NCBI GenBank assembly: GCA_007695095.1 | Contig: REEL01000167.1 | Coordinates: 1-39,709, forward strand | DNA length: 39,709 bases | Source of the DNA: Chitinophagaceae bacterium | GTDB taxonomy: Bacteria > Bacteroidota > Bacteroidia > Chitinophagales > REEL01 | Direction of reading: 5' to 3' | In this document: piece after piece, positions 34,466 to 39,709 of the stretch | Numbering within the stretch: position 1 is the first letter of the stretch | Layout of the letters: each line of letters starts with the position of its first letter | Made by a program: the position numbers and the translations under genes | The notes under the pieces: generated by a model | Seen by the model: the letters and a program-made list of their open reading frames with translations, nothing else | Databases searched by the model: none | Told to the model about the DNA's origin: nothing

Positions 34466-34494
34466 ATTACATTTCTTTCATTTTTTGGTTCAAT

Positions 34495-34529
34495 AAAAAG
34501 CTTGTAGAAACTTACTCTACAAGCTTTTT
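34495..34529 (+). terminator. Rho-independent terminator after YciO-like gene
   Basis: A 14-bp perfect stem: AAAAAGCTTGTAGA (34495-34508), 7-base loop, TCTACAAGCTTTTT (34516-34529). Its A-rich 5' arm means it could also work on the opposite strand. Confidence 0.92.
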
Positions 34530-34635
34530 ACGTTTTAGTTATGGTCAATGCAATTTCAAAAAGACATGAGAGATGAACGTTTTATAATTTTAATTACTTA
34601 TAAAGTTAATAAGTGCATAATTAATAACCCATTCT

Positions 34636-35223
34636 ATGAAAACTAATACAAACAAAGCTGAATTGCTTAAAAACCTGTCTGAAGGATTTAATTCTATTAA
34701 AAATTTTACTGAAAAGGAACTCACTAAACTCAATGAGAATCAGATTAATTGGAAAGAAACCCCTAAAAAGTGGTCAATTGGTGAATGTATTTTCCACCTG
34801 TTAGTTTCCGGTGGTGACTATTTGATTGAAATTGAAAATAAACGAAACAAAGGAGTATTTAAAAGCGAAAAGGATGAAAGTAAAGCTATCACATCAGGTT
34901 TGAGAGGCAAACTGTTACTTTACTTTGTGAAACCGGAAACCAGAAATATAAAAATTCCGGCTCCACCAAAAATGAAACCGGTTAAAAACAAAGTCTATAC
35001 TCCGGATATAGTTTTAGAGTTTATTCAGCTTTTAGATAATTTCTTAAAAGAGATTGAATATTGTAAACAAATTGATATAAATACCAAAGCAATAGTTTCT
35101 CCGGTCTCATCTATTATTCGTCTAAATCTGGCAGATACCCTTCTGATTAACGAAGCACATTTTCAAAGACACTTGTTACAGATGCAATCGGTTATTTACA
35201 ATAGTAACTTTCCTAAAACATAG
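34636..35223 (+). CDS. DinB-family protein
   Basis: A 195-residue four-helix-bundle protein of the DinB superfamily. Metal-ligand candidates are the His in WSIGECIFHLLVSGGDYLIE and the two in INEAHFQRHLLQM, the classic arrangement of three His residues for Zn or Ni. The N-terminal helix (TEKELTKLNENQINWKETPK) also fits. Relatives include bacillithiol and mycothiol transferases and many uncharacterised proteins; DNA-damage induction is known only for the founding member. It sits between a terminator and a regulator gene. The first operator copy begins 3 bp after its stop codon. Confidence 0.85.
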   Translation: MKTNTNKAELLKNLSEGFNSIKNFTEKELTKLNENQINWKETPKKWSIGECIFHLLVSGGDYLIEIENKRNKGVFKSEKDESKAITSGLRGKLLLYFVKPETRNIKIPAPPKMKPVKNKVYTPDIVLEFIQLLDNFLKEIEYCKQIDINTKAIVSPVSSIIRLNLADTLLINEAHFQRHLLQMQSVIYNSNFPKT

Positions 35224-35226
35224 TAA

Positions 35227-35242
35227 GTTTACAAAAGTAAAC
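35227..35242. promoter_or_regulatory. Operator-like palindrome, copy 1
   Basis: GTTTAC-AAAA-GTAAAC, a perfect inverted repeat with 4-base centre. The 13-mer AGTTTACAAAAGT recurs at 35299 and, with one change, at 35460. Position upstream of an XRE regulator gene suggests its own binding sites. Confidence 0.55.
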
Positions 35243-35299
35243 AGAAAACTACACTAAAATCAAGATAATTTACATAAATAACCTTACATTTTTAAAGGA

Positions 35300-35315
35300 G
35301 TTTACAAAAGTGTAT
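35300..35315. promoter_or_regulatory. Operator-like site, copy 2
   Basis: GTTTACAAAAGTGTAT: the left half is identical to copy 1, the right half degenerate. It lies 12 bp upstream of a -7-like TAGTTTTG, so a bound repressor would block polymerase there. Confidence 0.5.
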
Positions 35316-35327
35316 AGTTTTATTTTA

Positions 35328-35335
35328 TAGTTTTG
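35328..35335 (+). promoter_or_regulatory. Possible -7 element of the XRE regulator promoter
   Basis: TAGTTTTG matches the Bacteroidota -7 pattern TAnnTTTG exactly, but there is no TTG 19-20 bases upstream, where copy 2 of the operator-like repeat lies instead. It would give a leader of about 130 bases. Confidence 0.35.
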
Positions 35336-35454
35336 TTTATCAATAAGTTAGGTAAGTATATTTAGTATATAGCTTTAATAATAAACAATCTTTTATTTAT
35401 TTTTACTGATAATTTTCTCATTATTATTATGTAGATTTACATGCCGGTTTAACC

Positions 35455-35476
35455 TTGTAAATTTACAAAAGTGATT
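35455..35476. promoter_or_regulatory. Operator-like site, copy 3, overlapping the start codon
   Basis: A perfect 14-bp palindrome TTGTAAATTTACAA (35455-35468), overlapped by a third copy of the TTTACAAAAGTG sequence, whose GTG is the proposed start codon of the regulator. Confidence 0.5.
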
Positions 35477-35866
35477 GAAAGAATAAAGAAAATAATGGCT
35501 GCACATGGATTAAGTCCATCCGTATTTGCAGACAAAATTGGTATACAGCGATCCTCTGTTTCGCATATTTTATCGGGAAGAAATAAGCCCGGATTAGATA
35601 TGATTATTAAAATAATTGCTGCTTTTCCGGATGTAGATGCTGAATGGTTATTACTGGGACATAAAAAGCCTGAAAAAGAATTGTCACCTTCCTCTACCCC
35701 ACCGGATGAACCCAAAGAAGAAAAAACAGCTGAAAATATTCCTGAAGAAGCTGAAGTTCCAAAACCGGCTAAACCGCATATTGAAGCGAATACTTCAAAA
35801 AAAATTGTGAAGACGATTCTTTTTTATAGTGATGGTACTTTTGAATCTTTTTTTCCGGGAAATTAA
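35471..35866 (+). CDS. XRE-family HTH transcriptional regulator
   Basis: A 131-residue DNA-binding protein. Residues 1-65 form a Cro/C1-type helix-turn-helix: MIERIKKIMAAHGLSPSVFA, with recognition helix region RSSVSHILSGRNKPGLDMII, and FPDVDAEWLLLG. The rest is a flexible Pro/Glu/Lys-rich linker (about 66-105) and a short C-terminal strand motif ending TILFYSDGTFESFFPGN. I use GTG at 35471 as start because it restores the usual first helix; the next ATG (35495) would remove it. Three operator-like repeats in the 247 bp upstream, one overlapping this start, point to autoregulation. The stop lies one base from the stop of the convergent PPK2 gene. Confidence 0.86.
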   Translation: MIERIKKIMAAHGLSPSVFADKIGIQRSSVSHILSGRNKPGLDMIIKIIAAFPDVDAEWLLLGHKKPEKELSPSSTPPDEPKEEKTAENIPEEAEVPKPAKPHIEANTSKKIVKTILFYSDGTFESFFPGN

Positions 35867-35867
35867 A

Positions 35868-36752
35868 TTACAACTCCTTTTTTCTTAACTTTTCCCTATA
35901 GAATTCTATATTGGCTTTGATGGCAGGATCTAGTTCAGGCTCTTTGATGTCAGTGTATTTAGACATTTCTTCGAGTAGTATTTTAGCCACTATATATCGT
36001 GCTGTTTGCTTATCATCAGCCGGGATAACATACCAGGGAGCATGCGGAAAAGAAGTGCGATTAATCGCATCTTCATAATATCCCATGAATTTATCCCATT
36101 TAGACCGGTCTTCAAGATCACTAGGCGTAAATTTCCAATTATGCTTTTCAACTTCCAGTCGTCGCAATAAGCGCTGCCGCTGTTCTTCCTTACCCATATG
36201 CAGGTAAAACTTAAAAATAATAACTCCATTTTCACTAATGTGCCGCTCAAAATTGATAATCTGTTCAAAGCGTTTTTCCCAAAAATCGGGCTTAACATCT
36301 GTTATTTTATCAATCCCCGGGAGGTTTTCATTGAGCAGATATTCCGGCCTGACTCTGGTTATTAATACATTTTCATAATGCGATCGATTGAAAATAGCGT
36401 ACTTCCCCCTTTCAGGCAAAGCCAAATAATGACGCCATAAGTAGTCGTGTTGCAACTCTTTATTACTTGGAGACTTAAAACTATGCACCACTCCACCGCG
36501 TGGATTAAAAGCTTTAAAAACTTCCCGTATCAGACTGTCCTTTCCGGCTGTGTCCATCCCTTGCAGACAAACCAAAACACCATATTTGTCATGCGCGTAC
36601 ATGACATCCTGTAATTTACTCAACTCCTTTCCGACTTCTTGTAAAGCATTTTCTTTTTCTGTAGAACCGGCATTAATATCTAAGTCAGTAGGAATATCAG
36701 CAAGCCTTACAGCTTTGGTAACTTTAAAATCTTCGGGTTTGAGGCTTTTCAT
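35868..36752 (-). CDS. ppk2: Polyphosphate kinase 2 (PPK2) family enzyme
   Basis: A 294-residue PPK2-family enzyme, which moves phosphate between polyphosphate and nucleoside phosphates. Walker A is GMDTAGKD (65-72), the Walker B-like segment is AIFNRSHYENVLITRV (119-134), and the lid region follows with LRRLEVEKHNWKF, rich in Arg/Lys. WKFTPSDLEDRSKWDKFMGY and PWYVIPADDKQTARY are also family-typical. Length and the FNRSHYE variant suit the single-domain polyphosphate:nucleotide phosphotransferase group (TIGR03709-like). The preferred nucleotide (AMP or ADP) cannot be decided. It starts 47 bp after hsdR on the same strand, which is probably coincidental. Confidence 0.93.
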   Translation of the reverse strand: MKSLKPEDFKVTKAVRLADIPTDLDINAGSTEKENALQEVGKELSKLQDVMYAHDKYGVLVCLQGMDTAGKDSLIREVFKAFNPRGGVVHSFKSPSNKELQHDYLWRHYLALPERGKYAIFNRSHYENVLITRVRPEYLLNENLPGIDKITDVKPDFWEKRFEQIINFERHISENGVIIFKFYLHMGKEEQRQRLLRRLEVEKHNWKFTPSDLEDRSKWDKFMGYYEDAINRTSFPHAPWYVIPADDKQTARYIVAKILLEEMSKYTDIKEPELDPAIKANIEFYREKLRKKEL

Positions 36753-36799
36753 AAATTCATTTATTACTAAGGGATTAAGGACTTTTAGCTCATTTGTCT

Positions 36800-39127
36800 T
36801 TACGCTACTTTCTGCTTATAAAGATGTTCCTGAAATTCTATAAACAGTTTACTGATGTTTGCTACGTCTCCTAAAATTTCTTTAGCGTCTTCCAATGACT
36901 GATATTTATTTGTCAATAATATCGGAAGTTTTTCCTGATCGAGTTCATCTACGCCGGTTTCAACGTATTTGCTCAAAACAAATGAGATAAATTCTTTTTG
37001 TTTGTCATTTATTAGAGCATATATTGTTGCTTCGGCTGCTTTAGCTCTTGCTTCTCTTGTCATGGCTATATAGTCGCCATTGAATACATATTCCAAAACA
37101 TCATAGAGATCACTTTTCTCCATATCCACTAACTTCTGCAAAGTTATCAAGTCTTCTCTTGGAAATCCTGCTGCATCTAAATTTTCTAACAATGTTCTTC
37201 TTGTTAGCGGATTACTCCATATTTTTCGTAACTCGTCTTCGTCCTTGAAAAGTTTGGGTAACTCTCCAAACAGGTTATTCAAAAACTCTTCTGCTGAAAT
37301 AGGTTTTCCGTCTGCACTCCAAAATGAAGTAGAAATCATGTGTTTAATTTCTCTTTCTTTTCCATCTCGAAGTTTTACTTTAATTCTTTTCTTTTTGAGT
37401 CTTGGTTCGTCAGGATTTGAAACAACAGGTATGTTATCCGGGTCTAAAATGGGATATGACTTAGGTTTACTTGGTTCCGGCTCTAAGGGTTCACCATCCC
37501 ATTCCGGATCGCTAAAATGCTTGTAGGCATCTACAAAATCGTAAATAGTAAAAAACTCTTTACCATCAAATAAACGGGTACCACGACCTACAATTTGTTT
37601 GAATTCAATCATGGAGTTAACCGGACGTAGCAAAACGATATTTCGAATATTTCGTGCATCCACACCTGTAGAAAGTTTTTGCGAAGTGGTCAGAATAGTT
37701 GGAATTGTTTTTTCATTATCCTGAAATTCTCTCAAAAGTCTTTCTCCTTCTTCTCCGTCATTTGCAGTTACTCGAACACAATAGAAAGGGTCTTTGCTTT
37801 TGGTGTACTGGTTAACCAAATCTCTCAATAAAGCAGCATGTGATTGATTTGCACCGAAAATAATTGCTTTTTCATATTGATCAGTTTCATCTAAAAAAAC
37901 ATTTATGCGTTTGGCTTCTCTTTCTACAATTTCAATGCTTCGGTTAAAGTCTTTTTCTTGGTAGAGTTTACCCTCTTCAATTTCGCCTTCAATTATGATA
38001 TCATCTGATGTGTAGCGGTAATCATCTAAAGTGGTTTTAATGCGCTTCACTTTGAAAGGTGTTAAAAAGCCGTCATTTATACCTTCTTTCAGCGAATAAA
38101 TATAAACGGGCTCACCAAAGTATTTGTAAGTATCTACGTTGTCATTCCTTTTGGGCGTAGCAGTTAATCCCAACTGAACTGCCGGACTGAAATATTCTAA
38201 TATACCCCTCCAATTGCTTTCGTCATTAGCTCCACCTCGGTGGCATTCATCAATGATAATAAAATCAAAATAATCTTTAGGATATTCACCAAAATTAGGT
38301 TGCGGACTTCCACTTTCATCAGTACCTGACATAAAGGTTTGAAAAATGGTAAAGAAAATACTTCCGTTCGTAGGGACTCTTCCTTTTTTCTTTATTTCGC
38401 TGGGTTTTATTCGCACTAAAGCATCATCAGGGAAAGCAGAAAATGAGTTGAATGCCTGATTTGCTAAAATATTTCTATCTGCTAAAAATAAAATGCGTGG
38501 TCTTCTACTACCATCTCGCTGAAGGCTCCATCGAGTTTGAAATAATTTCCAAGCAATTTGAAAAGCAATGGCTGTTTTTCCGGTACCTGTGGCTAAGGTA
38601 AGCAAGATTCTGTCTGTTCCATTGGCGATAGCTTCTAATGCTCTTTGCACAGCTATTTCCTGATAATAACGAAGCTGCCACGTTCCACTTTTATCTTCAA
38701 AGGGGACATTGGCAAATTTTTCCCGCCATTGGTTTTCTACGGCAAATGTTTTTTCCCAAAGCTGTTCAGGACTCAGAAAATCGGAAACCAATTCTTCTTG
38801 CCCCAATTTCATGCAGATTTGGTAAATATCTTTCCCGTTTGTACTGTAGGTTGTTTCTAATTGCAGCTTTTCAGCGTATTGTTTGGCTTGTGTGACACCC
38901 TCACTAACTTCTAATTCGTCACTCTTAGCTTCTATTACAGCAAGTTTAATACCTTTATACACTAGTATATAATCAGCAATTAGCTTTTTACCACGACCGC
39001 CACCCGATTGAATTTTACCCTCAGTAACACGGTATTCACGAAGCACTTTAGAGCCTTCTACCACGCCCCATCCACAAGCCTTTAGCTTGGGGTCAATCAG
39101 TTCTGCTCTTGTTTCTGCTTCATTCAT
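36800..39127 (-). CDS. hsdR: Type I restriction enzyme, HsdR subunit (EcoEI-like)
   Basis: A 775-residue motor/nuclease subunit of a type I restriction-modification system. The N-terminal nuclease domain has a PD-(D/E)xK core, Asp52 (IADYILV) and Glu66-x-Lys68 (VIEAK). The helicase domain has Walker A ATGTGKT (179-185), DECH (293-296), LTATP (321-325) and the motif VI segment IVGRGTRLF. A C-terminal EcoEI_R_C-type region follows. The complex HsdR2M2S cleaves DNA lacking its methylation after translocation. The start ATG lies 2 bp from the end of the inverted repeat that bounds the GxxExxY gene. HsdM is not in the window; hsdS is cut by the right edge. No frameshift is visible, so the gene looks intact. 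Confidence 0.95.
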   Translation of the reverse strand: MNEAETRAELIDPKLKACGWGVVEGSKVLREYRVTEGKIQSGGGRGKKLIADYILVYKGIKLAVIEAKSDELEVSEGVTQAKQYAEKLQLETTYSTNGKDIYQICMKLGQEELVSDFLSPEQLWEKTFAVENQWREKFANVPFEDKSGTWQLRYYQEIAVQRALEAIANGTDRILLTLATGTGKTAIAFQIAWKLFQTRWSLQRDGSRRPRILFLADRNILANQAFNSFSAFPDDALVRIKPSEIKKKGRVPTNGSIFFTIFQTFMSGTDESGSPQPNFGEYPKDYFDFIIIDECHRGGANDESNWRGILEYFSPAVQLGLTATPKRNDNVDTYKYFGEPVYIYSLKEGINDGFLTPFKVKRIKTTLDDYRYTSDDIIIEGEIEEGKLYQEKDFNRSIEIVEREAKRINVFLDETDQYEKAIIFGANQSHAALLRDLVNQYTKSKDPFYCVRVTANDGEEGERLLREFQDNEKTIPTILTTSQKLSTGVDARNIRNIVLLRPVNSMIEFKQIVGRGTRLFDGKEFFTIYDFVDAYKHFSDPEWDGEPLEPEPSKPKSYPILDPDNIPVVSNPDEPRLKKKRIKVKLRDGKEREIKHMISTSFWSADGKPISAEEFLNNLFGELPKLFKDEDELRKIWSNPLTRRTLLENLDAAGFPREDLITLQKLVDMEKSDLYDVLEYVFNGDYIAMTREARAKAAEATIYALINDKQKEFISFVLSKYVETGVDELDQEKLPILLTNKYQSLEDAKEILGDVANISKLFIEFQEHLYKQKVA

Positions 39128-39129
39128 AT

Positions 39130-39173
39130 TGTCAGAATTAGGATTTTTTGGACTTAATGATTGCAGGATTATT
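39130..39173 (+). repeat. Inverted-repeat arm next to hsdR
   Basis: TGTCAGAATTAGGATTT (39130-39146), 18 less conserved bases, then AGGATTATT (39165-39173). It pairs in the same order and spacing with the arm at 39647-39690. It includes the last codons and stop of the GxxExxY gene. Confidence 0.8.
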
Positions 39174-39566
39174 TCTGATGTACTCTTTATTTTCAGGATG
39201 ATTTACATTGTATACCCTTTTAAACTCCAAACTTTTAGCACCAAAATTTATTAATAAGCCAATAGGTAAATTGTATGCCTGGCAATAATTCATTGCTTGT
39301 GCCAAGTGCACTTCTTCCAGTTTAATTAATGCTTTAAGTTCCACCATGATATTTTCGCCCACAAAAAAATCTACTCTCCGTTTGCCAATATCTATACCTT
39401 CATAGAAAATAGTCATTTCCATTTCACGCTTAAAGCCCAACCCCTGCTTTTCCATCTCAATGGCTAATGCTCGCTGGTAAATTACTTCCTGAAATCCATT
39501 GCCCAAAGTGCTATGTACTTTCATAGCACAGCCAATTATTTTATGTGTAATTTCTTCGTGCTTCAT
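39138..39566 (-). CDS. GxxExxY protein
   Basis: A 142-residue protein of the GxxExxY family (TIGR04256). The name motif is G24-F-Q-E27-V-I-Y30, preceded by KIIGCAMKVHSTLGNG. RRVDFFVGENIMVELKAL shows Asp66 and Glu76-x-Lys78, the spacing of a PD-(D/E)xK nuclease-like fold, and AQAMNYCQAYNLPIGLLINF follows. The biochemical role is unknown, and copies are, from memory, highly repeated in some genomes. The ATG overlaps the stop of the upstream hsdS frame (ATGA), and hsdR begins 10 bp after its stop, so it is embedded in the restriction operon. Its C-terminal tail (about NNPAIIKSKKS) is encoded by the inverted-repeat arm itself. Confidence 0.88.
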   Translation of the reverse strand: MKHEEITHKIIGCAMKVHSTLGNGFQEVIYQRALAIEMEKQGLGFKREMEMTIFYEGIDIGKRRVDFFVGENIMVELKALIKLEEVHLAQAMNYCQAYNLPIGLLINFGAKSLEFKRVYNVNHPENKEYIRNNPAIIKSKKS

Positions 39567-39709
39567 ACCTTCTCCTTTTTGTCTGTATTAAGATTTTTAG
39601 GATTTTGTGATTTTTGGATTTTATCTATATTGTTATTATCCCCTTCAATAATCCTATCATCCTTTAATCTTTCAAATCCTAATTCTGACATTTTCAATTC
39701 CCCCGCAAA
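39563..39709 (-). CDS. hsdS: C-terminal end of a probable HsdS specificity subunit
   Basis: A frame open at the right window edge encodes 48 residues and ends with TGA in an ATGA overlap with the GxxExxY start. It opens with FAGELK, the kind of ending (AF-x-GEL) seen at the C-terminus of many HsdS proteins, and the place upstream of hsdR suits HsdS. After FAGELK the sequence (MSELGFERLKDDRIIEGDNN and on) is encoded by the inverted-repeat arm and following DNA and has no family resemblance, so it looks like an added tail. With so little sequence the assignment is moderate. An independent small frame starting at the internal ATG is a possible alternative. Confidence 0.55.
   Translation of the reverse strand, partial: FAGELKMSELGFERLKDDRIIEGDNNNIDKIQKSQNPKNLNTDKKEKV
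39647..39690 (-). repeat. Inverted-repeat arm at the hsdS end
   Basis: Reverse-complement counterpart of 39130-39173: AAATCCTAATTCTGACA (39674-39690) is a perfect 17-bp match and AATAATCCT (39647-39655) a further 9 bp at the same spacing. In total 34 of 44 positions match. Confidence 0.8.

Larger units (their letters stand above)
39130..39690 (-). mobile_element. Putative GxxExxY cassette bounded by inverted repeats
   Basis: A 561-bp unit whose ends are inverted copies of TGTCAGAATTAGGATTT and which encloses one gene. The ends coincide with the end of the expected HsdS C-terminus (FAGELK) and a point 2 bp before the hsdR start. I recognise no transposase or known IS, so the call rests on the repeats and their placement. 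Confidence 0.45.

Overview
The window looks like a chromosome segment of a Bacteroidota bacterium that I cannot place further. Reasons: the DNA is AT-rich; four predicted secreted proteins end in a type IX secretion (T9SS) type A sorting domain (the YPNPA-type motif and following beta-rich tail); initiation regions are A/T-rich with few Shine-Dalgarno sites; and there are promoters of the Bacteroidota form TTG-N19/20-TAnnTTTG, the clearest in front of gyrA (16836-16865). I see no rRNA, tRNA, CRISPR array or transposase.

Layout. (1) 3-149: the 3' end of an unrecognised gene. (2) 451-9431: three tandem paralogues built from VGIGT..P..LDV modules like those of phage tail fibres, each with a signal peptide, a common shaft and a different C-terminal tip; the middle one ends in a Peptidase_S74 intramolecular chaperone. 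Near-identical tracts show recent sequence exchange between them. (3) 9512-14008, minus: two tandem FG-GAP/VCBS-like proteins exported by T9SS. (4) 14155-16702: an NhaC-type Na+/H+ antiporter overlapping a lipoprotein methionine sulfoxide reductase A. (5) 16836-20708: gyrA, a TPR protein and a terminator. (6) 20903-23001: a kelch-repeat T9SS protein and a Reeler/choice-of-anchor V-like T9SS protein. (7) 29079 down to 22990, minus: five close-packed genes encoding a serine beta-lactamase-family lipoprotein, a penicillin-acylase-family Ntn hydrolase, a beta-helix lipoprotein, a diheme cytochrome and a 58-residue zinc-ribbon membrane protein. (8) 29499-30991, minus: an orphan cytochrome oxidase subunit III and a tandem-domain universal stress protein. 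(9) 31261-35866, plus: YqgE/AlgH, an SDR-type enzyme, a DUF4442 hotdog protein, a hypothetical exported protein, a YciO-like protein, a DinB-fold protein and an XRE regulator with putative operators. (10) 39709 down to 35868, minus: end of hsdS, a GxxExxY gene, hsdR of a type I restriction system, and a PPK2 polyphosphate kinase.

Two things stand out. The tail-fibre-like cluster looks like a small surface-protein diversification locus: conserved shafts, swapped tips and gene-conversion tracts. At the right edge, the GxxExxY gene is bracketed by a perfect 17-bp inverted repeat that continues as an imperfect 44-bp one. The repeat ends lie exactly at the end of hsdS and 2 bp before the hsdR start codon. 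This suggests a discrete cassette that entered a type I restriction operon without breaking it.

The remaining genes are mostly housekeeping or common Bacteroidota genes. The five-gene hydrolase/beta-helix/cytochrome operon has no function that I know of. It contains a two-gene pair described as recurrent (TIGR03805/TIGR03806).
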